Of a stretch of DNA of 64,000 bases, positions 45,361-53,442 are shown in pieces. The notes under the pieces were generated by a model that ran no database searches, was not told the origin of the DNA, and saw only the letters and a list, made by a program, of their open reading frames with translations. Both the position numbers and the translations under genes were made by a program. Source of the DNA: Myxococcales bacterium (GTDB lineage: Bacteria; Myxococcota_A; Polyangia; Polyangiales; Ga0077539); assembly GCA_013298625.1 (NCBI GenBank), contig JAAFIF010000010.1, positions 83,747 to 147,746 on the forward strand, in the 5' to 3' direction. Position 1 is the first letter of the stretch; every line of letters begins with the position of its first letter.

Positions 45361-46464
45361 TTAGAGCGATGCTCCGTAGTCGTTGCCGAACTCGCGGTAC
45401 ATGGCGTGCGTGTGATTCGTGGCCGATCCGCCCAGCGCTTGGGGGCTGTACTCGATGAAGAGCGACGGACCGGTGACGCGAAAGTACGCCGCGCTGCCGA
45501 CGGCGGTGGGTCCCGACCACGCGAAGTAGGTCTGGTCGAGCGAGGCGCGGATCTCGCTGATCTTCAGGGACGCGGCGCCGTCGTTGATCAACCCCACGCG
45601 GGTTTGAATGAGCGCGACGAGCAGCTCGCGCTGCGTCGCGGTGAGGGCGTCAGCGCGGATGCCTTCGTTGGCGACGGTCCTTCCGTCTTGTCCTGGCCCG
45701 AGCGCGAGGTCCATCACCGCGCTGCCGATCACCGCGGTCGCGCGCTGCTCGGTCGTGAGCGCGTTGACCATGGCGAACGCGGCGTCGAGCTCTTCGCCCT
45801 GAACGCGCACAGCGCTGCCGGCTCGGGTGAAGCTCGTGGGCTGAGCGCCGGTCAAGCTCGGGGCGAGCGTCATGCGCGCGCCGCGGATGGTGACGTTGAT
45901 CGCGAGGTGATGGCCTCCGAACTGGATGCACCACGGGGTGGTCGTCGAGGGAGTGCCGCGGAGCGCGACGAAGTACTCGGCCTTTCCGAAGACGAGATTG
46001 CCGCCTGTGGTCTGCGAGAGAAGCACGTCGTCAGCGTCGACGGTGTCCACGACCTGCTGATAGCCCTTGGCGCTCAGGACCACGCGCAACATCGCCCACA
46101 CTGCGGTCTGCTGCGCTTCGGACAGGACGCCGAACTTCAGGCCTGCGCGCGAGAAGATCCCCGTCGGAAGGTTCGACCAACGGACCTTCTGCGCGGCGTC
46201 GTCGTAGGCGAACTGCGCGACCGTGCGCTGCTCGCTCGAGAGCGTCGCGAGAAACGCCTCTGCCGCGGCGACCGCGGCCGCGGTCGACTCGCTCGAAGAC
46301 GCGTCCGTCTGCGAAGTCGCATCACTCTGCGAAGACGCGTCGCCCTGCGGGGCTGCGTCACTCTGCGACGTCGCGTCGCTCTGCGCTGCGCTGTCCTGCG
46401 AGGAAGAAGTGGGGCCGCACTGCGTCGCGAACAGGCAGCAAATCACTGCGATGGTCTGTCTCAT
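45361..46464 (-). CDS. DUF3500 family lipoprotein
   Basis: A 367-residue lipoprotein. The signal MRQTIAVICCLFATQC ends in a lipobox-like sequence, followed by a Ser/Asp/Ala/Gln repeat linker. The remainder matches DUF3500: FLATLSSEQRTVAQFAYDD, WSNLPTGIFSRAGLKFG, and the later GGHHLAINVTIRG and FIEYSPQALGG with a C-terminal histidine stretch TNHTHAMYREFGNDYG. The function of DUF3500 is unknown; histidines hint at metal binding. ATG at 46464 is chosen for the signal peptide; the open frame runs to 46593. It heads the four-gene operon with the EF-hand protein, histidine kinase and regulator. Confidence 0.8.
   Translation of the reverse strand: MRQTIAVICCLFATQCGPTSSSQDSAAQSDATSQSDAAPQGDASSQSDATSQTDASSSESTAAAVAAAEAFLATLSSEQRTVAQFAYDDAAQKVRWSNLPTGIFSRAGLKFGVLSEAQQTAVWAMLRVVLSAKGYQQVVDTVDADDVLLSQTTGGNLVFGKAEYFVALRGTPSTTTPWCIQFGGHHLAINVTIRGARMTLAPSLTGAQPTSFTRAGSAVRVQGEELDAAFAMVNALTTEQRATAVIGSAVMDLALGPGQDGRTVANEGIRADALTATQRELLVALIQTRVGLINDGAASLKISEIRASLDQTYFAWSGPTAVGSAAYFRVTGPSLFIEYSPQALGGSATNHTHAMYREFGNDYGASL
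46274..46400 (-). repeat. Imperfect 18-base coding repeats in the DUF3500 lipoprotein linker
   Basis: Repeated units coding Ser/Asp/Ala/Thr/Gln (about SDATSQ per unit, six-residue period) between the lipidated Cys and the folded domain. Such linkers are flexible spacers and their copy number can vary by slippage. Confidence 0.6.
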
Positions 46465-46575
46465 TCGTTCTCCGTCGTCGGGCTCGGCGAGGTCGCGAGC
46501 CGCGAACAGCGCGGGAAGTGCACTGAGCGCGCCAGACATCGCCTCGCGCGAGCCGCGAAGAACGCAGGGGCGCGC

Positions 46576-46592
46576 TGTGCGAAAATCGCACA
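46576..46592. promoter_or_regulatory. Perfect inverted repeat upstream of the DUF3500-kinase operon
   Basis: TGTGCG and CGCACA flank AAAAT, a 6-bp palindromic stem 112 bases before the operon's first ATG. It could be a regulator binding site; there is no T-run to make a terminator. Low confidence. Confidence 0.25.
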
Positions 46593-46642
46593 CGCGAACG
46601 AAGATCGGACACCGCAGCGCGGCCCCCCTGTCGCGCGCCTGC

Positions 46643-47635
46643 TCACCACATCGTCGCTTCGAGCATCACCGTCGCCGAGAACCCCATCTCGAAGCGCTGC
46701 CCGCTCAACGGGACAGCGAACACCGGCGCTGCGTCCACGGTCACGCTCGCCCTGGGGTACTGCGCGAACACGTAGCCCACCGCCCACCCCGCGGGCCGCA
46801 AGAACAACCACCAGTCCGTCGCGTTGCGCGCAGGCGTCGCGCCCATCGCGGGCACCCGATAGGAGGACATCTGGTAGCCCACCTCGGGCACCAACGCTCC
46901 GAGGATTGATGGAACCCTCCAGCGCCCGCCCAACACGATCCGTCCGATGGGCGCCGCGCTCAGCAACGCGACGAGCCCTCCGGGGTTCGCGAGCCGCCAT
47001 TGTACGCGGGCGCGAAAATCCATGCCGAACTCCGTTCCGATCACCCGCGAGAAGGGGATCGCGTCGAGCGAGGACGATCTGTCCGAGCACGGGTCGCTCT
47101 GGCTGCGCGGATCGCGGGCGACGACCCTGCGAAAGCCCGGCGATAGCAGCACGCCCATTCGCGGCTCGAGCCCGCTCAGCGCGAACTCGGGGCCCAACGT
47201 CACGTGCCCGGCCCACTCGCGTTCGACTGGGCGATTCGCACACGGATCTCGCGGCTCCTGCTGCGGCCGCGGCGGCGGGGACCACTGCTGCTCGTACGTC
47301 GGCGCCAGTCGAAGCACCGACGCCCCCTCGGCGCACGATCGCTGAGGAGCGACGTTGGCCGCGCGACACGAGAGCACTTCGATCACGCGCCGGCAGAGCT
47401 GCGGCCCCCAGCACGCGAACGCTACGCGCTGCACGTCCACACCGGACGCCAACACCGTCCCGTCCGGGTAGGCCAGCCCCTGCCCCAGCGGCTGCTGCTG
47501 CGCGTCGTGCAACGACACGACCGTGACCGCAGGCTCTGTCATCCATCGCGGGGGAGGCTGATGAGCGCGCACCGCGCCCGCTGCGAGCATCACAGAGAGC
47601 GCTAACGCCGAGACGGTCCAACGAGAATCCACCAT
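46643..47635 (-). CDS. Exported protein, possible outer-membrane barrel
   Basis: A 330-residue protein with a signal peptide ending GAVRAHQ. The N-terminal half has PAVTVVSLHDAQ and two cysteine pairs (ACWGPQLC, SCRAANVAPQRSC). A Pro/Gln/Arg linker leads to a C-terminal half with alternating hydrophobic strands ending in MEATMW-like aromatic (GFSATVMLEATMW), typical of beta-barrel proteins ending in a hydrophobic/aromatic residue. No family was recognised. ATG at 47635 is used; a GTG four codons earlier is an alternative. It stands alone between the DUF3500 operon and the acyltransferase operon, all on the minus strand. Confidence 0.55.
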   Translation of the reverse strand: MVDSRWTVSALALSVMLAAGAVRAHQPPPRWMTEPAVTVVSLHDAQQQPLGQGLAYPDGTVLASGVDVQRVAFACWGPQLCRRVIEVLSCRAANVAPQRSCAEGASVLRLAPTYEQQWSPPPRPQQEPRDPCANRPVEREWAGHVTLGPEFALSGLEPRMGVLLSPGFRRVVARDPRSQSDPCSDRSSSLDAIPFSRVIGTEFGMDFRARVQWRLANPGGLVALLSAAPIGRIVLGGRWRVPSILGALVPEVGYQMSSYRVPAMGATPARNATDWWLFLRPAGWAVGYVFAQYPRASVTVDAAPVFAVPLSGQRFEMGFSATVMLEATMW

Positions 47636-47671
47636 GAATCGCCGCACAATACGCCCGCGCCTCCGAAGCCC

Positions 47672-48445
47672 TTACAGAGCTTCGCTCGTCGCGGCCGTCG
47701 ACGGCGCGGCGAGCGCGCGCCAACGGGCGAGGTCGCGCTTCCATTCTCCCTGCAAAAACTCAGGCAGAAGCGACGCGATCGCGAGCCCGAGCTGCGCGTC
47801 GTGCGCCTTCGCCTTCGCGGCCCACGCGATCGGAGCCCCCAGACGCACCCGCCAGCGCTCGCCGTCGAACCACACCGCGCACGGGACCGTCGCGACGCCG
47901 ATCGTCGCGAGCCACCGCCCCGAGCCCGCGCGCATCGCGCCGAGCTCGTACCCCGCGATCCCCTCGGGAAACACCACGCTCAACCGCTCGGCCGCCACGC
48001 GCTTCCACGCGCGCAGCGAGCCCAAGTCTGCGCGCGAGCCCTCCATCGAGATCACCGCGAAGTGCGCGCTCCATCGGCGGCGCAGCCACGCGCTGAGCGC
48101 GGTCCCGACCCGCGCGAACACCCGCGCGAGCGCGCCCGTTCGGACGCGATCACGGCGGCCGCCCACCATGAGCACCCGCTCCATCAACGCGGGGCGCGCT
48201 TCGGCGACCGCGTCGAGCGCCGCGCGCACGGACGCTCCGCTCGCGCCGTCGCTGAAGTGATTGAGCGCGAGCACAAACGCAGGCGCGTCGGGCAGCCGCG
48301 AGGCCCCTTCGCTCTGCACTGCAAACGGTCGAGAGAGCCGCTGCAAGAGCCTCGCGCTCGACCGCCGCGTGAGCGTCTCGAGAGCCAACACCAACACGTC
48401 GCGCGCCAGCGAGAGCGCGGGCGGACGATAGCCGCGCCGCCTCAC
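47672..48445 (-). CDS. PlsC-like lysophospholipid acyltransferase
   Basis: A 257-residue acyltransferase-like protein. FVLALNHFSDGAS resembles the NHxxxxD motif but with Asp only three residues after His, and VVFPEGIAGYE matches the FPEG motif that binds the phosphate of the acceptor. ATIGVATVPCAVWF is the usual hydrophobic strand after it. It should transfer an acyl chain to a glycerolipid or related acceptor at the inner membrane. The GTG start overlaps the TGA of the Ser-rich small protein gene (GTGA), so translation is coupled. The open frame extends to 48544 but the extra part overlaps the other gene in another frame. Confidence 0.65.
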   Translation of the reverse strand: MRRRGYRPPALSLARDVLVLALETLTRRSSARLLQRLSRPFAVQSEGASRLPDAPAFVLALNHFSDGASGASVRAALDAVAEARPALMERVLMVGGRRDRVRTGALARVFARVGTALSAWLRRRWSAHFAVISMEGSRADLGSLRAWKRVAAERLSVVFPEGIAGYELGAMRAGSGRWLATIGVATVPCAVWFDGERWRVRLGAPIAWAAKAKAHDAQLGLAIASLLPEFLQGEWKRDLARWRALAAPSTAATSEAL

Positions 48446-48726
48446 GAGTCGCCGAGCTCGTGCCCCTTCGGGATCGCGCCGAGCTCTTCGTCCGTGAGCT
48501 GCGCCGTGTGAGCGCCGGGCGGAGGCTGTCGTCGCTTCGAGCACTGCGAGCTCTCGCTGCTGCTGCTCTCGACGCTCTCGGGGCTGATCGAGCTCGCCTC
48601 GCTCGCCGCCTCGAAGCTCGCCTGCGCGCTCGACTCGCCGACGCTCTCGCTGCTGCTGGTCGAAGAGTCTCCGCCGAGCGACTCGCTCGACGAGCCCAAC
48701 AGATCATCCGCTACGACTCTGAACAT
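48442..48726 (-). CDS. Small Ser/Glu-rich protein of unknown function
   Basis: A 94-residue protein, MFRVVADDLLGSSSESLGG at the start, then a run of about 50 residues almost wholly Ser, Glu, Ala and Gly, a CSKRRQPPPG segment with a single Cys, and the end LTDEELGAIPKGHELGDS. AGGGG is six bases before this ATG; an ATG 11 codons upstream lacks a good ribosome site. Its stop overlaps the acyltransferase GTG start, which supports it being real. The ending LTDEELGAI recalls the LTDEELxxV of Nif11-type RiPP leaders, but no leader-core layout follows. It may be a secreted or cell-surface linker protein; it has no signal peptide. Function unknown. Confidence 0.55.
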   Translation of the reverse strand: MFRVVADDLLGSSSESLGGDSSTSSSESVGESSAQASFEAASEASSISPESVESSSSESSQCSKRRQPPPGAHTAQLTDEELGAIPKGHELGDS

Positions 48727-48732
48727 CGGGTG

Positions 48733-48737
48733 CCCCT
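48733..48737 (-). promoter_or_regulatory. Shine-Dalgarno of the Ser-rich small protein
   Basis: AGGGG six bases before the ATG at 48726; it favours this start over the ATG at 48759. Confidence 0.55.
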
Positions 48738-48783
48738 GAGTTTGTGCGATCGCCGCCATGGACGCCAGCGACGATGTCGGACC

Positions 48784-50349
48784 TCACATCGTGCAGCTGT
48801 CCCTGCCGCCCGGCTGCGTCACGAGGTTGACCGGCCCCGCGCCCATCCCCGTGAACCAGTTGGAGAACACCCGCATAAACGGCACTGGCGCGCCGCCAGA
48901 CTCGATCGCGACATTGAACACACTGTCGGTGTCGCCGATCGCCTCGTGCTTCGGGCAGCTCGGGCCGAACGTCCCGGGCGCCGTGCGGATCATCGCGCGC
49001 TCGTTGGCCAACGTCTGCGCGTCTTGCGCCCGCTGGAGCTGCGCTCGAACGCCCGCGGCGAACTGCGGCATCGTCAGCGGCCCCATGCCCGGGATCTGAA
49101 ACTGCGCCTCGACCGCGTTGCGCCCGAGCAGCATGTCCGTCTGCCCCATGCGAACGAACATCGGCGTTGTGATGTGGTTGAGCAAGACGTAGCTGTCGTC
49201 CAAGCAACGCCACTCTTCACCGGGGCGATTGGCGCGGTGCCAGCCCTCGCACGTGTCGTCGTTGCGCACGCCCTGAAACACGTTTTCGCCCGTCTGATAC
49301 TGCGCCTGAAAGTACTGGGAGTAGCTGCACAGCATGCCCATCGTGCACACCGGCGTGAGCGTCCAGTCGAGCTGCGAGCGGTCCATCGGGAGGATCGAGT
49401 CGATGAGCGCCGCCACGCGCAGCGGGCACGCGCCGCCCGAGCGACACGCGGTGTTGTTGGCGCGCAACGTGGTGGCGAAGCGGTCGACGTTGCGGATCGT
49501 TCCGGCGCCGCCGGCAGAGGCGCCTGCGAGGAGCACGACTGACGCGTCGTCGAGGTCGGGCAGCGCCGACGATGCGCCGCCGAGCGTGTAGCGAAGGGCC
49601 GCTGCGCCGTCTTGGCGAAGGGTCGCGACGGCGGCGTCGAAGATGCGCGCCCCGGCGAAATGCAGGCGAAATCGCACGGGATTGGCGGTGCCCGGCTCGA
49701 CCGCGTCCATCGCGACGTCGCTGCGCGTCCCCGACCACGCGTCGGAGCTGCAGTAGCGAAGAAACACCCTGTTCCACCCGCGCATCGGGTTGGTCGGCTC
49801 GTTGCGATCGAGGATGCCATCCCCGTTGATCCCAGTCCGAGGAGCGACGCTCGAGGTCATCTGCGTCTTGCTGAAGTTGGTCATGTAGCCGCACCAGCGC
49901 GCGGCGCACGCGTTGGGCGTCGTGCAGCTTCCGCCGCCCTGCAGCTGAATCACCCAGCGATCGCGGTTCTCTGCGCCCTCGTACGGGCGATAGTAGAGGA
50001 CCGCTGGCGTTCCGTCGTTGCAGCGCGCCTCGGGAAACTGCGCGAGGTCGATCGTGTGTCGCTGCAGGTCCGTCCCTGGCGCCAGTCCCCCGACGCCGCC
50101 TTCGGATCTGCACGCGAGCGCCTCGCCGATCATCGGAAGCGCGCCTGCGTCGCTCGCCGCGCCATCCGAGCCAACAGCAGCATCCGCGTCACCCGTGACG
50201 CCAGCGTCGTCGATCGAGCCCGTCGCGTCGGGCTGCGCGGTCGCGTCCGCGCCGCCATCCTGCGTGGTCGCGTCCGGCGTCGACGGCGGCCCGCCACACG
50301 CGACGAGCGAGATCGAGACCAGCCAACAAAGCGTTGTCCGTCGTGTCAT
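48784..50349 (-). CDS. Pectinacetylesterase-like secreted lipoprotein
   Basis: A 521-residue lipoprotein. Lipobox in VSISLVACGG, then an Asp/Ala/Gly-rich linker. The catalytic domain has RWVIQLQGGGSC (oxyanion region) and VVLLAGASAGGAGTI, where Ser is the nucleophile of a GxSxGG motif, with a later His in CPKHEAIGDTDSVFNV. This pattern fits the pectinacetylesterase/Notum family, which removes acyl groups from polysaccharide or protein. Six or more cysteines suggest disulfides. It is probably on the cell surface. ATG at 50349. It is followed by the Ser-rich gene 57 bases later and the acyltransferase gene, suggesting a small operon. Confidence 0.8.
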   Translation of the reverse strand: MTRRTTLCWLVSISLVACGGPPSTPDATTQDGGADATAQPDATGSIDDAGVTGDADAAVGSDGAASDAGALPMIGEALACRSEGGVGGLAPGTDLQRHTIDLAQFPEARCNDGTPAVLYYRPYEGAENRDRWVIQLQGGGSCTTPNACAARWCGYMTNFSKTQMTSSVAPRTGINGDGILDRNEPTNPMRGWNRVFLRYCSSDAWSGTRSDVAMDAVEPGTANPVRFRLHFAGARIFDAAVATLRQDGAAALRYTLGGASSALPDLDDASVVLLAGASAGGAGTIRNVDRFATTLRANNTACRSGGACPLRVAALIDSILPMDRSQLDWTLTPVCTMGMLCSYSQYFQAQYQTGENVFQGVRNDDTCEGWHRANRPGEEWRCLDDSYVLLNHITTPMFVRMGQTDMLLGRNAVEAQFQIPGMGPLTMPQFAAGVRAQLQRAQDAQTLANERAMIRTAPGTFGPSCPKHEAIGDTDSVFNVAIESGGAPVPFMRVFSNWFTGMGAGPVNLVTQPGGRDSCTM

Positions 50350-50549
50350 GCGCAGGGATTCATAGAGCCTCCCCCTGCGCGGCCGTGCCTTAAGAAACCC
50401 GATGTTTGCTCTCCCACGAGGCGCTGCCCACATCGAAGCGATCGCCTGCGCACACGCACAGCGCCGCCACCCACCAGGTTCTCATACGCCCACCTTCTCG
50501 GGTGCTTGCTGCCACGACCGCGCTCGCGCAGGCGACTACACTCTTCGCC

Positions 50550-51032
50550 ATGCGCCGCGCGCCCGCCCTGCTCTCGCTCTTGGCGCTCTCGTGTGTACGC
50601 GCGCAATCGCCGCAACCACCGCAGCCCACGATGCCCCGCGAAGCTCCCGACGCCACGCCCTATCCCGACGCCCATCTCGACGACGCTGCCGCTGAGACGT
50701 CCGCGCTCGCCTGCGATACCAGCGCGCACCCGACGCTCGAGGACTACAGCGAAGTGCGCGAAGGATCAGCGTTTTCTCTGCTCGTTCGCCGCGAGCCGAG
50801 CGGCGCGTGGGCGCCCGTACACCCCTTGCGCATGCCCCTGCACCACGCGAGCACGCTCGTGTTCGAGCCGCCCCTCGACTCGCTCGTCTCAGAGGCGCAT
50901 CGCGCGCGGCCCGTGCTCGTGCTCGCCGTGGGCCTCGGCCGACGCTCGATCGTCAACGACCCGCGAAGGCACCACTGGTTCGCCACCTACGCAGCCCGCG
51001 TCGAGCGCGCGTGCCCCTCCCCGTTGCCCTGA
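50550..51032 (+). CDS. Small exported protein of unknown function
   Basis: A 160-residue protein with an N-terminal signal (MRRAPALLSLLALSCVRAQS) that ends in a possible lipobox Cys. Then a Pro/Gln linker and a region with LEDYSEVREGSAFSLLVRRE and VLVLAVGLGRRSIVND. No family was recognised. The next gene starts 26 bases after the stop, so they may be co-transcribed. The frame is open from 50406, but the signal peptide supports the ATG at 50550. The signal could be cleaved by either signal peptidase. Confidence 0.5.
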   Translation: MRRAPALLSLLALSCVRAQSPQPPQPTMPREAPDATPYPDAHLDDAAAETSALACDTSAHPTLEDYSEVREGSAFSLLVRREPSGAWAPVHPLRMPLHHASTLVFEPPLDSLVSEAHRARPVLVLAVGLGRRSIVNDPRRHHWFATYAARVERACPSPLP

Positions 51033-51058
51033 GCGCGCAACGCACGCGATCATCGCCC

Positions 51059-52942
51059 ATGACCGAGCGCGACGTGATCGAGGGAGTGCTCGAGGGATCC
51101 CCAGGCGAGCTGCTCTTCGTCGACGCGACGATCACCGTCGGAGAGACGCAAATTCGCGCGCAAAAGCCCGCGCAAACGCTCTTTCTCGCGACCGCGGACC
51201 AGCGCCGCTACAAGCTCTCGGGCTTCGAGCACGGCAAGAAGATCGGGCGCGTCACGGACGCGGGGCGCTGGGCAGAGGTGCGCGGTCGACACGATTTTCT
51301 CTCGCTCGTCGACGGAAGCAAGATCCGCAAAGAGACCACCGAGGTCGAGCTGCGCGCGTTTGTTCTGCGCGGAGGAGATCACGTCGAGCTCGAAGTGACC
51401 GAGACCCGCGCGGGCCCTGGGTACATCGAAGCGCGCGTGCGCCGCGCGGCCATGCCCGGAGAGAGCGCCGGGCTGCCAGCGCCCCCCCGCAAGAAGCGAG
51501 ACGAGCCCGCGGTCGAGCCGAACGCCCCGCCAACAACCGCCGCGGCGCGACCGTCGACCACGCAGCCGCAGCCGCCGCAGCCGCAGCCGCAGCGACGGAC
51601 ACCGAAGGGGGATCGCGTGCGCGTTCCGCTCGAGCGATCGACGCTCGCGTACGCCGTGATGGGGGGAGCGCTCTTCGGCGCATCGACCCTCGCCGGGTGG
51701 CTCGCGCCGCTGGTCGAGGCGCGCAACTGGCTCACGACGGCGTCCGCGATGGGCCTCGCGATGCTCTTCATCGCGATCAACCGACGCATGCGCGCCGCGC
51801 ACCACAGCGCCTACGTCAGCCGCGCGGGCGGAGGCCAACGCATCACCGCAAAGAGCGCAGTGTGGGGCTACCACGCCGACTGGGTCTTCTTGTTCGCGTA
51901 CGCGTTCGTGGCTCCGTTCTCAGCGCTCGAGTCCTCGCCGAACGTCGTCACCCGCGTCTACGCGATGCTCGCGTTCGTGCCGCTCGTGCACGCGCTGCTG
52001 CTCGCGATCCAAGAGGCTCCCTTTCGTCGCTTCGCCGCGCGCGTGCTCGGCGCGCGCTCCGACGACCCTCGCGGCGGACAGCCCGTCCTCGTCGAAGGAT
52101 CCGTGAAGAGCAGCGGCCCCGCGCTGCACCACACGGTCGACTTCATCTGGAGATCCGAGACGACCTGGTCCACCGACGAGCACGGACGACAACACGAGCA
52201 CACGAGCAATCAGCTCTTCGACCGCGCGCAGTGCGACCTCACCAAGCCCGCGTTCGAAGTCGACACCCCCAACGGCGCCGTCACGGTACGCGCCGACCGC
52301 GCGCACGTCGCGTTCGCCCACCGCCTGTGGGAGCCCAGCCACGACGTCTCGTCGTACGTCGAGACCCTCGCGCACGCAGAGCCCGTTTGCGTCGTCGGTC
52401 GCTTCGAATCGACGGACGACGGGCTGGTCGCCAAGGACAACGGAGACGAGTCGCTCTTCATCTGGGCCGGCTCGCGCCGCCAGCTCGTCCTCGCGCAGCT
52501 CGTCGCGCGGGCGCGCATCGCCGCCCTGCTCGCGCTCGCGCTCGTCCCGGTCGCGACCGGCACGCTGCTCGTCCCGTTCGCTGCGCGCTTTCGCGCAGAG
52601 GGCGCCATCCTCACGAGCAACGCCCCGGCGCTGCCCGCGGGGACGCGCTGCTCGCTGTCTCTGCTCGCGTACACGAACCACCGCGCGCAGCTCTGCAAAG
52701 CGCAGCTCACCTGCGGCGGGACCCGCTTGTACGGAGGTTGGGCGATGGGCCAAACCACCTGCGCTTTTGCAGCGGATGCAGCGGACACCACCATCGTGGG
52801 CAGCGACGACCTGCGCGACGACGGCGACCCGGCCCTGCGCTTCGACCTGCGCGCGCAGAGCGCCACGTGGAGCGATCACAAGAGCAACGACACCGTCACC
52901 CTTCAGCTCGACCGCGCGACCCCAGCGCTGCTCTTCTGGTAA
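51059..52942 (+). CDS. Multi-spanning membrane protein, GIDE-like repeat architecture
   Basis: A 627-residue membrane protein. The N-terminal 130 residues are soluble and beta-rich, followed by a Pro/Gln/Arg-rich linker (QPQPPQPQPQRRTPKG) and four or so hydrophobic segments (about 205-240, 280-325, 490-515). Between them, GQPVLVEGSVKSSGPALHH to VETLAHAEPVCVVGRFES resembles the GIDE-domain pattern (GxV ... Y.E..l..Gd.v.V.G) of proteins related to mitochondrial MULAN; the RING part is absent. The end contains cysteines and RFDLRAQSATWSDHK. Function in bacteria is not known. Its start is supported by length and context; no strong ribosome site seen. Confidence 0.55.
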   Translation: MTERDVIEGVLEGSPGELLFVDATITVGETQIRAQKPAQTLFLATADQRRYKLSGFEHGKKIGRVTDAGRWAEVRGRHDFLSLVDGSKIRKETTEVELRAFVLRGGDHVELEVTETRAGPGYIEARVRRAAMPGESAGLPAPPRKKRDEPAVEPNAPPTTAAARPSTTQPQPPQPQPQRRTPKGDRVRVPLERSTLAYAVMGGALFGASTLAGWLAPLVEARNWLTTASAMGLAMLFIAINRRMRAAHHSAYVSRAGGGQRITAKSAVWGYHADWVFLFAYAFVAPFSALESSPNVVTRVYAMLAFVPLVHALLLAIQEAPFRRFAARVLGARSDDPRGGQPVLVEGSVKSSGPALHHTVDFIWRSETTWSTDEHGRQHEHTSNQLFDRAQCDLTKPAFEVDTPNGAVTVRADRAHVAFAHRLWEPSHDVSSYVETLAHAEPVCVVGRFESTDDGLVAKDNGDESLFIWAGSRRQLVLAQLVARARIAALLALALVPVATGTLLVPFAARFRAEGAILTSNAPALPAGTRCSLSLLAYTNHRAQLCKAQLTCGGTRLYGGWAMGQTTCAFAADAADTTIVGSDDLRDDGDPALRFDLRAQSATWSDHKSNDTVTLQLDRATPALLFW

Positions 52943-52943
52943 G

Positions 52944-53369
52944 TCACGAGCCGAGCGCGAAGCCGACCAGCGCGAGCAACGCCCCGCCGCCGCCGAGCGC
53001 GAGCACCAAGAGCCCAGCGCCGATCTGCTTGCGCATCATCGCCGTGATCCCGCCGATCGCCGCGATCAGCCCGCACAAGAACGCCACCATCGTCGGCAGC
53101 GCCAGCATCTCCCAGCCCGCTCTTCGTCCCTGAAGTCCCGCGATCAAGAACACCAGCACGCCCGCAGCAAAGCCGATCGCCCCCGCCGCGATCGACCCGG
53201 TCGGCGCCTTCGGCTGCGCGCCGTTCATCGAGACCATCGAGTGCTGGGGATACCCTTGCTGCGGGTAGCCCTGCTGCTGTGGGTATTGCTGCTGCGGGTA
53301 GCCCTGCTGCGGGTACTGCTGCTGTTGGGGATACGGGTACTGCGGGGGCTGATTCTGTGGAGGCTGCAT
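52944..53369 (-). CDS. Tyr/Gln/Pro-repeat membrane protein
   Basis: A 141-residue protein. The first 45 residues are QYPQQ-type repeats (YPQQQ, GYPQQ, QYPQQ), then three hydrophobic segments: AAGAIGFAAGVLVFLIAG, LPTMVAFLCGLIAAIGGITA and GAGLLVLALGGGGALLALVG. This layout, a disordered Tyr/Gln/Pro head and a short membrane domain, is widespread in myxobacteria and of unknown function. It converges on the preceding membrane protein gene (1 base between stops) and is 73 bases upstream of the pfa3 stop on the same strand. Confidence 0.6.
   Translation of the reverse strand: MQPPQNQPPQYPYPQQQQYPQQGYPQQQYPQQQGYPQQGYPQHSMVSMNGAQPKAPTGSIAAGAIGFAAGVLVFLIAGLQGRRAGWEMLALPTMVAFLCGLIAAIGGITAMMRKQIGAGLLVLALGGGGALLALVGFALGS
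53241..53366. repeat. Short coding repeats in the Tyr/Gln/Pro-rich protein
   Basis: Tandem degenerate units (minus strand CCGCAGCAG and TACCCGCAGCAG-like) that encode repeated Tyr-Pro-Gln-Gln; prone to copy-number change. Confidence 0.5.
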
Positions 53370-53442
53370 CAGGAGTTGCGCGCACCGTAGCAGGGCCCCA
53401 TTCGCATCGATGCGAACGCCGCTCGCAATCGTGCAAACGCGC

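Noticed and set aside
48442..48726. Ser-rich small protein as a lanthipeptide or Nif11-type RiPP precursor
   Set aside because: The LTDEELGAI motif is at the very C-terminus with only a few residues after it, and no modifying enzyme is adjacent.
53241..53366. CRISPR-like repeats
   Set aside because: The units are short, degenerate and in frame with a Tyr/Pro/Gln repeat protein; there are no spacers.
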